From contig NZ_CP033877.1 of the NCBI RefSeq assembly GCF_006970445.1, positions 1,558,750-1,622,749 of the forward strand: a stretch of DNA of 64,000 nt, written 5' to 3'. Source of the stretch: Stenotrophomonas maltophilia. Lineage in GTDB: Bacteria > Pseudomonadota > Gammaproteobacteria > Xanthomonadales > Xanthomonadaceae. Numbering within the stretch: the stretch's first letter is position 1; the number at the start of each line of letters is the position of its first letter. The position numbers were made by a program, and so were the translations under genes. Positions 54,306 to 62,050 of this stretch are shown here, in pieces. The notes under the pieces were generated by a model. The model did not search any database. It saw nothing but the letters and a program-made list of their open reading frames with translations, and had not been told where the DNA came from.

Positions 54306-55382
54306 TCAGCGTTGCACGGCCTTCAAGGCGTCGACCAGCTGTGCACCAGAAAAACCACAGTGTCCTTCGCCCACTGGCGGCAACACGCGTGGCAGCGGGC
54401 GTGCGCCCGCCCGTGCGGCCAGTTGCGGATACACCGTCTGCATGTGCGGCACGATGGTCGGGTCGTTGTGATTGAACTGGATCACCAGTGGTCGCTTCAT
54501 TGCGCCGGCCATTGCCAGCGTGTCGCGGACATGCGCCTGTGCCGCAGGCACGGGATCGATGCGCTGCACGCCGGCATTGAACGCGGCATCATCACCGAAT
54601 CCGCTGAAGACCACGCCGATGTTGCCGACCGGCATGCCGCCGCTGCGCGTGGCCAGTTCATGCAGGACCAGCGCATGCAGGCTGATGGTGCCGGCCAGTG
54701 CATCAGGGGAGACCTGCAGCCGCCGCGCCAGTACTGTGGCGTGCGACGGATCGCGCTGCAGGGCATTGGCGATGCCCTGGTACAACTCGCCCTGCGGCAA
54801 TGCGGCGGCTTCGCGCGATACCAGGCCGGTTGGCGGCAGCCCATCGGCCTTGGGGAAGAAATAATCGAATGCGACCAGCGTGGTCAGCAGATCGGTCGCG
54901 ATCTGTTCGCCACTGAGATTGGCGCCGCACAGCGACACGCCACCGGCGTAGTGTTGCGGGAAACGCTCCAGGCTGCCGATGGTCACGGCGCCACCCATCG
55001 AGAATCCCAGCATCCAAGTGTGGCGCAGATGCGTGAGTTCCTCCACTGCATGCTGGCGCAGGCGTTCCGTATCGGTGATCGCATCGGCCACTGCCCAGCC
55101 CTGGCTGGCATAGGCGCTCTGCGCGACGGCGTAACCTGCGGCCAGTAGCGGCGCAGTGCTGTCATTGGCCGCCATGGGTACGGTGCGCGGCACGCCGACC
55201 GGTTCGTAGCCATGGGCCAGCATCACCAGGTCGCCGTTCCAGTCGGCCGGCACATCCAGTCGCCATGGTGCGCCCTGCAGCTCGCCGCTGAGCGTGCGTG
55301 CCGCCGTGGGCGGTGCCGCCAGCAGGACCGTCGATGGCAACAGCAGGCCGAGGGCGAGGGCACATCGAAGCAAGGGGCGCAT
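54306..55382 (-). CDS. Secreted alpha/beta hydrolase
   Basis: 358 residues with a signal peptide (LLPSTVLLAA/PP). The alpha/beta-hydrolase elements are the oxyanion strand VMLAHGYEP, nucleophile elbow GFSMGG, the acid in FNHNDPTIVP and the catalytic His in GEGHCGFSG near the C-terminus. It is probably a periplasmic or extracellular esterase or peptidase; the family (DUF6351-like or S33-like) is not certain. Confidence 0.8.
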   Translation of the reverse strand: MRPLLRCALALGLLLPSTVLLAAPPTAARTLSGELQGAPWRLDVPADWNGDLVMLAHGYEPVGVPRTVPMAANDSTAPLLAAGYAVAQSAYASQGWAVADAITDTERLRQHAVEELTHLRHTWMLGFSMGGAVTIGSLERFPQHYAGGVSLCGANLSGEQIATDLLTTLVAFDYFFPKADGLPPTGLVSREAAALPQGELYQGIANALQRDPSHATVLARRLQVSPDALAGTISLHALVLHELATRSGGMPVGNIGVVFSGFGDDAAFNAGVQRIDPVPAAQAHVRDTLAMAGAMKRPLVIQFNHNDPTIVPHMQTVYPQLAARAGARPLPRVLPPVGEGHCGFSGAQLVDALKAVQR

Positions 55383-55643
55383 CGGGGTCGTTCCATGCAG
55401 GAATGGCGCCGAGCATAGATGCCAGCGAAACGTTGCGCGCGCTGCACTGCCGCAGGGGATTGTGGGTCGACCGTGCTGCGCTCTACGCTGGCCGCATGGT
55501 CCTGCACGTCATCGCGTCGATTATCCGGATTCCCCAGGGGAAGGCGGGATAGCGCGCGGTCGTCACGGCCAGGCAACCCGCCCGGGCAGGCGGGCTGCAC
55601 ATGGCGCTCTCCCGGGCACTGGAATCCACCGAGGAGAACGCAG

Positions 55644-56162
55644 ATGCAACCTCTTTCATCGACCGACGAAGCCCCGACCCTGCACCTGCTGTGCGGCAAG
55701 ATCGGTGCAGGCAAATCGACCCTGTCGCAGCAACTGGCGGCGAAGCCGCGCCACGTCCTGATCAGCGAAGACGCATGGCTGGCCACGCTGCATCCGGGCG
55801 ACATCCACTCCATCGCCGATTACCTGCAGCGTGCAGCCACGCTGCGCAGTGTGCTGACCGATCATCTGCGTGCATTGTTGCGCGTGGGCGTCTCGGTGGT
55901 GCTCGATTTCCCCTTCAACACGCCGGCCGCACGGGCATGGGCGCGCGAGGTGTTCGAGCCGGTGGATGCTGCGCACCGGCTGCATTTTCTCGACGTTGCC
56001 GACGAGGTCTGCAAGGCGCGGCTGCATGCGCGCAATGCGCGCGGCGAGCACCCCTTCCAGGCCAACGATGAGGCCTTCGACCAGATCACCCGCCACTTCG
56101 TGGCACCGGCGGCGGAGGAGGGCTTCGTGGTGATGCGCTACACCGAGGCCGGCCCGGTATAG
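55644..56162 (+). CDS. AAA_33-type P-loop ATP-binding protein (small-molecule kinase-like)
   Basis: 172 residues from ATG 55644 after a GAGGAGA site. The P-loop is LLCGKIGAGKSTL; a DxD-like acidic pair lies in LISEDAWLA and VLDFPFN, and the LID-like arginines are in KARLHARNARG. This is the zeta-toxin/chloramphenicol phosphotransferase-like kinase class (AAA_33). The substrate is unknown. The 261-base gap upstream contains a short GC hairpin (CCCGCC/GGCGGG) but nothing else I recognise. Confidence 0.83.
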   Translation: MQPLSSTDEAPTLHLLCGKIGAGKSTLSQQLAAKPRHVLISEDAWLATLHPGDIHSIADYLQRAATLRSVLTDHLRALLRVGVSVVLDFPFNTPAARAWAREVFEPVDAAHRLHFLDVADEVCKARLHARNARGEHPFQANDEAFDQITRHFVAPAAEEGFVVMRYTEAGPV

Positions 56163-56172
56163 CGCGGTCGGT

Positions 56173-57090
56173 TCAGTCGACGAAGGCCGGCTTGCCCTCG
56201 GTGGCGGTCTGCACCAGCGTTCTGCGGAAGGTCTCGACCAGGGGACGCAGGTTGATGCGGTGCCAGGCCGCCCACAGCGGCGTGCGGTAACTGAACCACG
56301 GCAGCTCGCGCAGCACCACGCCCGCCGGTGCCTGGTGGTCCAGGCTGCGCTGGATCGTGGTCTGGCCCAGCCCGGCGGCGACCAGGCCGAGCGCGGCCAG
56401 CGGCTCGGTCGCTTCCATGGCGATGGTCGGGGTGAAACCGGCCTTCGCACAGGCAGCGATGAAGGTGTCATGGCGCAGCGCGCTTTCCTTGTGCATCACG
56501 CCGATCCATTGCTGGCTGGCCAGATCCTCGGGCGTGATGGTCTCTGCGCTGGCCAGTGGGTGGCCGGCCGGCAGCGCCAGCAGCATCGGGTCGTTCAGTA
56601 CCTGCGTGGCTTCCAGGTCCGGATCGTCGAATGCGGGTGGTTCGCAGACCAGGGCGATGTCCAGGCTGCGTTGCCGCAGGCCTTCCAGCTGCACGTCCGA
56701 CTGCTGGTTGTACAGCGCGATGTGTACGGCAGGACGGTCGCCGCGCAGTTCGCGCAGGGCGGTGGGCAGTACGCCGGAGTGCATCGCGTACTCCAGATAG
56801 CCGATGCACAGGCCGCCTTCGTCGCCGCGGCCGAGCCGGCGTGCCAGCGATTCCAGCCGGTTGGCGTGGGTCAGCAGGGCGCGCGCCTCGGCCAGGAAGG
56901 TGCGGCCGTCGGCGGTCAGGCGGATGCGCTGCTGCGAGCGTTCGAACAGCTGCAGTTCCAGCCGTTCCTCCAGCTGGGCGATCTGCCGGCTGAGTGGGGA
57001 CTGGGAAATGTGAAGGCGCTCGGCGGCGCGGCCGACGTGTTCATCTTCGGCGACGGCCACGAAGTAGCGCAGTTGGCGGAGATCGAGCAT
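56173..57090 (-). CDS. LysR-family transcriptional regulator
   Basis: 305-residue LTTR. The N-terminal winged helix is MLDLRQLRYFVAVAEDEHVG ... LHISQSPLSRQIAQLEERL, followed by a two-lobed periplasmic-binding-like sensor. It is divergent from the aldo-keto reductase/SRPBCC operon across 103 bases and is the likely regulator of that operon; such regulators bind T-N11-A sites, and TTGTGTCTTGGACA in the gap (near 57119-57132) is a candidate. Confidence 0.92.
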   Translation of the reverse strand: MLDLRQLRYFVAVAEDEHVGRAAERLHISQSPLSRQIAQLEERLELQLFERSQQRIRLTADGRTFLAEARALLTHANRLESLARRLGRGDEGGLCIGYLEYAMHSGVLPTALRELRGDRPAVHIALYNQQSDVQLEGLRQRSLDIALVCEPPAFDDPDLEATQVLNDPMLLALPAGHPLASAETITPEDLASQQWIGVMHKESALRHDTFIAACAKAGFTPTIAMEATEPLAALGLVAAGLGQTTIQRSLDHQAPAGVVLRELPWFSYRTPLWAAWHRINLRPLVETFRRTLVQTATEGKPAFVD

Positions 57091-57193
57091 AAGACCTTCC
57101 GGGACTCAAGATGGATAAATTGTGTCTTGGACAGTCTGATTGGGCAAGCCTAGCCTATGCCTCAACCTCAACAACCTCCCCAAGGGGAACTCC

Positions 57194-58213
57194 ATGAGCA
57201 TCAACACTCTGTTGGCTGGCAAGACCCTCGGCTTCGGTACCGCGCCGCTGGGCAACATGTTCCGTGACATCCCGGAAGCCGAGGCCCAGGCCACGGTGGA
57301 CGCGGCCTGGGAACAGGGCACCCGCTACTTCGATACCGCCCCGTTCTACGGCGCCGGCCTGGCCGAGATCCGGCTCGGCGACGCGCTGGCCAAGCGCAAC
57401 CGCGACGACTTCGTGCTCAGCACCAAGGTCGGCCGCCTGATCCTGGATGAAGTGGAAGACACCAGCGCCCGCGACCTTGGCGAGAAGGGCGGCCTGTTCG
57501 TCGCCGGCCGCCCCAACAAGCTGGTCAACGACTATTCGGCCGATGCCACCCTGCGCTCGATCGATGACAGCCTCAAGCGCCTGAAGACCGATCGCCTGGA
57601 TATCGTCTGGGTGCATGACATCGCCCAGGACTTCTACGGCGATGAGTGGCTGTCCTACTTCGAGACTGCACGCCGCGGCGCCTTCAAGGTGCTGACCCGG
57701 CTGCGCGAGGACGGCGTGATCAAGGCCTGGGGCCTGGGCGTCAACCGTGTCGAGCCGATCGAGCTGACCCTGGACCTGGACGAAGCCCGTCCGGATGGCT
57801 TCCTGCTGGCCGGCCGCTACTCGCTGCTCGACCACGAGCGTGCGCTGCAGCGGGTGATGCCCAAGGCGGCCGAACGCAACACCGGGATCGTGGTCGGCGG
57901 TCCGTACAGCTCCGGCGTGCTGGCCGGTGGCAACCACTTCGAGTACCAGAAGGCGTCGCCGGAGATCCTGGCCAAGGTCGAGCGCATCAAGGCCATTGCG
58001 GCCGAGTACGGCATCAGCATCAAGGCGGCCGCCCTGCAGTTCTCGCTGGCCAACCCGGCGGTGGCTGCGGTGATCCCGGGCGCCAGCCGTCCCGAACGCA
58101 TCGCCGAAGACTATGCCGCACTGAAGGAAATCATCCCGGCCGGGTTCTGGCAGGAACTGCGTGCGCAGGGCCTCGTTGCGGCCAACGCCCCGCTGCCGAT
58201 CGACAACATCTGA
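57194..58213 (+). CDS. Aldo/keto reductase
   Basis: 339-residue NADP(H)-dependent TIM-barrel reductase. The catalytic tetrad is recognisable: Asp in YFDTAPFYG with Tyr, Lys in VLSTKVGR, and His in VWVHDI. The C-terminal NADP motif is PGASRPERIAEDY. It belongs to the D-threo-aldose 1-dehydrogenase/pyridoxal dehydrogenase-like group. ATG 57194 follows AAGGGG. The SRPBCC gene follows 20 bases later. The substrate is unknown, probably an aldehyde or sugar; the LysR neighbour is the likely regulator. Confidence 0.9.
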   Translation: MSINTLLAGKTLGFGTAPLGNMFRDIPEAEAQATVDAAWEQGTRYFDTAPFYGAGLAEIRLGDALAKRNRDDFVLSTKVGRLILDEVEDTSARDLGEKGGLFVAGRPNKLVNDYSADATLRSIDDSLKRLKTDRLDIVWVHDIAQDFYGDEWLSYFETARRGAFKVLTRLREDGVIKAWGLGVNRVEPIELTLDLDEARPDGFLLAGRYSLLDHERALQRVMPKAAERNTGIVVGGPYSSGVLAGGNHFEYQKASPEILAKVERIKAIAAEYGISIKAAALQFSLANPAVAAVIPGASRPERIAEDYAALKEIIPAGFWQELRAQGLVAANAPLPIDNI

Positions 58214-58233
58214 GTCCCCAAGGAGACCTTCCC

Positions 58234-58644
58234 ATGGCAACTGCATCTGTATCCATCACCGTGCCGACCCCGGCCGACCAGGTCTGGAACCTCATCGGCG
58301 GCTTCGATTCGCTGCCCGACTGGCTTCCGTACATTCCCCAGAGCACGCTCAGCGAAGGCGGTCGCGTGCGCCATCTGGCCAATCCCGATGGCGATGCCAT
58401 CGTCGAGCGCCTGGAAGCCTTCGACCAGGCTGATCGCAGCTACACCTACTCGATCCTGCAGGCGTCGTTCCCGGTCACCGGCTACCGTTCCACCCTGCGC
58501 GTTGTCGAGCAGGGCAGTGGTTCCAGGATCGACTGGTCCGGTGAGTTCACCCCGGTGGGTGTCAGCGGCGAAGAAGCGTCCGCGCTGTTCGAGGGCATCT
58601 ATCGCGATGGCCTGAAGGCACTGGAAACCACGCTGGCCGGGTGA
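58234..58644 (+). CDS. SRPBCC-family (polyketide cyclase/START-like) protein
   Basis: 136 residues from ATG 58234 after AAGGAGA. The fold shows the lipid/aromatic-binding START-like pattern: SVSITVPTPADQVWNLIGGF at the N-terminus and ending EGIYRDGLKALETTLAG. It would bind a hydrophobic ligand. It is transcribed with the aldo/keto reductase, suggesting a shared small-molecule pathway. Confidence 0.85.
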   Translation: MATASVSITVPTPADQVWNLIGGFDSLPDWLPYIPQSTLSEGGRVRHLANPDGDAIVERLEAFDQADRSYTYSILQASFPVTGYRSTLRVVEQGSGSRIDWSGEFTPVGVSGEEASALFEGIYRDGLKALETTLAG

Positions 58645-58702
58645 ATGCCCGTGCGGTGTTGACCGCATGCAGACGTTCCGGCCGGTCCGGGGCGTTTGTA
58701 TT

Positions 58703-59197
58703 TCAGTGGGTGGGTGATGGCCCACCACAGGCAACGCGGTGCATCGGGAAGTCCATTGCCTGTTTCGGATTGTCCTGCGCGATCTCGATGCGCGCATGCG
58801 CGCGCTGTTCGTCGAGGCGCCTGTAGCGGATGCGCTGCGGGAAGTCATTGGCCGGGTTCTCGAATACCGCCTCGTTGGCATCGACCCGGGTGGCATTGAA
58901 CTCGGTCGCGTTCTGGCCGGAGGGTAGGGCGGTCAGCACCAGGCGGCCGTCGTCATGCTGGCGCAGCTGCATGAACTCGAAACCCACGGTGTGGCCGTCA
59001 CGCAGGCTGCGGCTGCTGCCGAACAGTGTGTTGCCAGCCAGGGTGGACCACTGCTCGCCGGCACCGGCGGGCTGACCATCAAGCTGCCAGCAACCGGCCA
59101 GCCAGGCCAGGTGTTCGATCTTCGACGGTGGAGCGGCCTGTGCGTGCGCGGCCGCGAGCAGCAGCGGCAACAGGGCCAGGGCGATGCGGAGCGACAT
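58703..59197 (-). CDS. DUF6265-like exported protein
   Basis: 164 residues from ATG 59197 with GGAGG four bases upstream. A signal peptide (LALLPLLLAAAHAQA/AP) is followed by EHLAWLAGCWQLDGQPAGAGEQW, the lipocalin-like start seen in DUF6265 proteins, and later NATRVDANEAVFENPANDFPQRI. It is probably a periplasmic beta-barrel binding protein. It is divergent from an AraC-type regulator. Confidence 0.75.
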   Translation of the reverse strand: MSLRIALALLPLLLAAAHAQAAPPSKIEHLAWLAGCWQLDGQPAGAGEQWSTLAGNTLFGSSRSLRDGHTVGFEFMQLRQHDDGRLVLTALPSGQNATEFNATRVDANEAVFENPANDFPQRIRYRRLDEQRAHARIEIAQDNPKQAMDFPMHRVACGGPSPTH

Positions 59198-59331
59198 CGG
59201 TGCCTCCATGCGCGGGGATGTGTGGCCTGTATAGCGTTCGGGGGACGAGGCGGCCAGTGCCGTCCTTTCCATTGTTGATTCCGATACGATCTGTCGCATC
59301 AGGCTCACACTGCTTAACCTGGGGTCCCGCC

Positions 59332-60165
59332 ATGGTCGACCGTCTCGCCATTCTGCTGGAACGCTTCGCGGTCACCGCCTCGGTGTTCCATGCCGGCGCG
59401 CTGTGCGGCATCAACACGCTGGAGGGTGAGGATGAGGCCGGGCAGCTGCACCTGGTGCGACGTGGCCCGCTGCAGGTCAGCCACGGCCATCAGACCCTCC
59501 AGGTCGACGTCCCCAGCCTGCTGCTGTACCCGCGGCCGATGCCGCACCGGTTCAGCACCGATCCGCAGCAGGGCGCCGACATGGCCTGCGCCAACCTGCA
59601 TTTCGAGGGTGGCCGGCTCAACCCGATCAGCGCCGCGTTGCCCGATTTCATCTGCATGCCGCTGGCGGATCTCTACGGCGGCAGCGCAGCACTGGAGCTG
59701 CTGTTCGAAGAGGCCTTCGAACAGCGCTGCGGGCGTGCGGCGATGGTCAACCGGCTGTTCGAGGTGGTGATGATCCAGGTGCTGCGCCAATTGATGGAAG
59801 GCGGCGAGATGCGTGGCGGCCTGTTCGCAGGGCTCGGCCATCCGCGGCTGCGGCTGGCATTGGTGGCGATGCATGAAGCGCCCGCACAGTCCTGGACCCT
59901 GGAAGACCTGGCCGAGGTCGCCGGCATGTCACGCAGCGTGTTTGCCGCCAGTTTCCGTGAGGCGATGGGCACCACGCCCGGTCAGTACCTGCAGGGCTGG
60001 CGGGTGGGCCTGGCGCAGCAGGCGCTGCGTCAGGGGCGCCCATTGAAGCGGATCGCTGACGACGTCGGCTATGGCAGCGAAGCCGCGCTGTCGCGTGCGT
60101 TCAAGGCGCACACCGGGCAGTCGCCGCGCGAGTGGCGCGGACAGGCCCGCGCCAGCGTGGCCTGA
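59332..60165 (+). CDS. AraC-family transcriptional regulator
   Basis: 277 residues from ATG 59332. The N-terminal cupin-like effector domain (about 1-180, cupin_6/AraC_N type) contains LHLVRRGPLQVSHGHQTLQV. The C-terminal AraC DNA-binding domain has two HTH motifs: LEDLAEVAGMSRSVFAASFR and LKRIADDVGYGSEAALSRAFK followed by GQSPREWR. It may control the divergent DUF6265-like gene. The ligand is unknown. Confidence 0.9.
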   Translation: MVDRLAILLERFAVTASVFHAGALCGINTLEGEDEAGQLHLVRRGPLQVSHGHQTLQVDVPSLLLYPRPMPHRFSTDPQQGADMACANLHFEGGRLNPISAALPDFICMPLADLYGGSAALELLFEEAFEQRCGRAAMVNRLFEVVMIQVLRQLMEGGEMRGGLFAGLGHPRLRLALVAMHEAPAQSWTLEDLAEVAGMSRSVFAASFREAMGTTPGQYLQGWRVGLAQQALRQGRPLKRIADDVGYGSEAALSRAFKAHTGQSPREWRGQARASVA

Positions 60166-60168
60166 GCC

Positions 60169-60561
60169 TCAGGCCAGTACCAGCCGGGCCAGTTTCATGC
60201 CACCGAACAGGCCGACCAGGCCCAGTGCCACCGAACCGCCGGCGTACAGCGCTGCCAGGCCATGCTGGCCGCGCTGCAGCAGCAGACCGATTTCCAGCGC
60301 ATAGGTGGAGAACGTGGTGTAGCCGCCGAGGATGCCGGTGGCCAGCAGCAGTCGCAGCTGCGGCGAGGCACCATTGCGCAGGGCGAAGGCCTCGACCAGC
60401 ACGCCCATCAGCAGCGCACCGGTGATGTTGATCAGGAAGGTCGACCATGGCCACGGGCTGCCGACCGCCACCCGCGCACCGATCAGGTTGCAGGCATGGC
60501 GAAGGCACGCGCCGAGCCCGCCACCGATGAAGACCAGCAAGTAGTTGTTCAATGCGTGCAT
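60169..60561 (-). CDS. crcB: Fluoride channel CrcB (Fluc)
   Basis: 130-residue dual-topology fluoride exporter. Four membrane helices carry the family motifs GGGLGACLRH, TFLINITGALLMG and GGYTTFSTYALE, with the pore phenylalanine/threonine region intact. ATG 60561 (MHALNNYLLVFIGGG) is the best start. A fluoride riboswitch lies 84 bases upstream, so induction by fluoride is well supported. Confidence 0.95.
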   Translation of the reverse strand: MHALNNYLLVFIGGGLGACLRHACNLIGARVAVGSPWPWSTFLINITGALLMGVLVEAFALRNGASPQLRLLLATGILGGYTTFSTYALEIGLLLQRGQHGLAALYAGGSVALGLVGLFGGMKLARLVLA

Positions 60562-60644
60562 CACGTGCCTCGGATACGGGTTCGCTGATTCGAGGGCGAA
60601 CGCCGAGGGCAGGCACGGCCTGCCATCGACGAACACCGGTTCGT

Positions 60645-60702
60645 CCTGGCAGGAGCCATCAGCCCTTTCAGGCGGTTATCGGGGGAGCCCCATCCCCATC
60701 GA
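60645..60702 (-). promoter_or_regulatory. Fluoride riboswitch (crcB motif)
   Basis: Read on the minus strand the sequence contains GGGGATGGGGCTCCCCC, then GATAACCGCCTG, then GGGCTGATGGCTCCTGCC, the three conserved blocks of the crcB RNA motif (GGxGATGG-xxTCCxCC-xxAACCGCC-GGGCTGATGxCTCCTxC). The GATGG and pseudoknot-forming parts are in the right order. It precedes crcB by 84 bases. Between them lies a GGCAGGC/GCCTGCC hairpin that could act as the expression platform. The exact boundary is uncertain by a few bases. Confidence 0.88.
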
Positions 60703-60728
60703 GGAACATGCTACCAGCGCCAGCGCGC

Positions 60729-61163
60729 TTACGTCATCGAGGTCGTCAGCACCCGGATGACCTTGCTGCGGCTGAAGCCGTCCATCAGCAGTTCGAAGGC
60801 CAGCAGGTCCAATGCCGCGTGGCGACGATGGTCGATCTCCAGCCCCTTCTCCTCCACCAGGTGGCTGACCAGTTCGTAGGCGTCCTGCCAGACATCCAGG
60901 TGGGCCTGGCTGGGGATATAGGTATTGCCCCGCTCACCGACGCCAAGCCCGTTCACGCCGTACAGCAGTTCGCGCGCGTCCAGCTTGGCCGCATCGGCGA
61001 TGCGGAACAGCTGTTCGGCCTTCACATGGGCGGGGCTGACATGGTCGTTGAGCCAGTTGCTGATGGTTGCCGTCGTCGAATCGGCGGCGCGGGCCAGATC
61101 GGCCGGGCGAGGGTGCCCGGCTTTCTTCATGGCAATGGCGAGTCGTTGGCCGAGAGTATTCAT
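60729..61163 (-). CDS. Helix-turn-helix repressor, CI-like, without peptidase domain
   Basis: 144 residues. The N-terminal XRE-type helix-turn-helix is LARAADSTTATISNWLNDHV (about residues 23-42). The C-terminal part (about 85-144) is helical (LDVWQDAYELVSHLVEEKGLE ...) and has no LexA/CI serine-lysine peptidase motif, so RecA-triggered self-cleavage is not expected. It is divergent from a small Cro-like gene across 78 bases. This is the layout of a phage-type bistable switch, but no phage structural genes adjoin it. Confidence 0.8.
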   Translation of the reverse strand: MNTLGQRLAIAMKKAGHPRPADLARAADSTTATISNWLNDHVSPAHVKAEQLFRIADAAKLDARELLYGVNGLGVGERGNTYIPSQAHLDVWQDAYELVSHLVEEKGLEIDHRRHAALDLLAFELLMDGFSRSKVIRVLTTSMT

Positions 61164-61241
61164 CTATGCAAGCCAGCTTAACGCGTAGATCGCAAAGATC
61201 CCTTGTTCCAAGAATAAGTCTGGTTAACAGAAGGACCGACC

Positions 61242-61445
61242 GTGACCGATTTCTGGAGCAAGGGGCAGGTGCGCGCCCGGCTGGGCTTCCGGACCGATGC
61301 CGAACTGGCGCGGTTCTTTGGCATAAGCCGATCTGCAGTGTCGCAATGGCCCAAGGACTTCCCGATTCCTGCGCTGCGCCAATACATCCTGCATCAGCGC
61401 TACCCCAACCTGTTCCCGGCGACTGAGGCCGCGGAGGCCGAATAA
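61242..61445 (+). CDS. Cro-like small DNA-binding protein
   Basis: 67 residues from GTG 61242 after AAGGA. The helix-turn-helix TDAELARFFGISRSAVSQWP followed by FPIPALRQYILHQRYP resembles P22-type Cro and YdaS-like proteins. It is divergent from the CI-like repressor. The two may repress each other. A strong palindrome occurs 47 bases after its stop. Confidence 0.75.
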   Translation: MTDFWSKGQVRARLGFRTDAELARFFGISRSAVSQWPKDFPIPALRQYILHQRYPNLFPATEAAEAE

Positions 61446-61804
61446 GCCCGGATGGCGCCGCCTTTTGTCGCATATAGCACTCTAAGCGCTGTTTGCTAAG
61501 TATGCTTAGCAAAATAGGAAACTTCGATGGAACGGGGCTTGGCCATCGGTGGTGCCTACTGGAACAGGGGGAACGGGGATCAGGTACTGTGTCGGGTCCG
61601 ACCCATCCGTGGACCCCGTCTCCCCGTATGTGGTTTCGTGAACGATTAATAATTTCGATCACGAAAGTCGCGGCATGTAATTGACCTGTCGTGAAATCTA
61701 TGACTAATTGGCATCAACCGGGCGTGAAGCCTGGGAGTCTTTCAGTAGCTCGCAAGTGAGTCGGTAGACCGTCAACGATGCAGAACAAGTCCAACGGAGG
61801 TCGT
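61446..61804. other. Non-coding region with two inverted repeats
   Basis: About 360 bases of lower GC without a supported gene. It holds a perfect inverted repeat TTTGCTAAG-N4-CTTAGCAAA (61492-61513), preceded by a related CTAAGC-bearing stretch (around 61481-61486), and a second inverted repeat TTTCGTGA-N17-TCACGAAA (61634-61666) followed by a direct TCGTGAAA (61689-61696). These look like operator clusters for regulators such as the adjacent CI/Cro-like proteins. A small RNA cannot be excluded. A usable ribosome site (GGAGG) appears only at 61796 for the next gene. Confidence 0.5.
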
Positions 61805-62041
61805 ATGGAATACGGCATGCATGGCTTGGCTGAACGGGTACGCCGCGAACTGGAAGCCAGTTATCACAAACACGGATGCGGTCCGGCGTTCTGGGATACC
61901 TACCAGCAGGTGCTGGACCGCCTGGTCCCGCAGGGGACCGAGCGTACCGAAGTCACCAATGAAATGGCGCTGATCATCGAACAGCTCGGCATCGTCCGAC
62001 GTGCGCAGCTGGTACCGCCGCACGCCAACGGGCCGCGTTGA
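61805..62041 (+). CDS. Hypothetical protein, 78 residues
   Basis: ATG 61805 lies four bases after GGAGG (61796-61800), which decides the start over ATG 61778. The product begins MEYGMHGLAERVRRELEASY and is mostly helical with a His/Cys stretch (HKHGCGPAFWD) and a second helical region (LDRLVPQGTERTEVTNEMALI). It converges on the CcoG-like gene 9 bases away. No family is recognised; its upstream palindromes suggest tight regulation. Confidence 0.6.
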   Translation: MEYGMHGLAERVRRELEASYHKHGCGPAFWDTYQQVLDRLVPQGTERTEVTNEMALIIEQLGIVRRAQLVPPHANGPR

Positions 62042-62050
62042 TCCGTTGAT

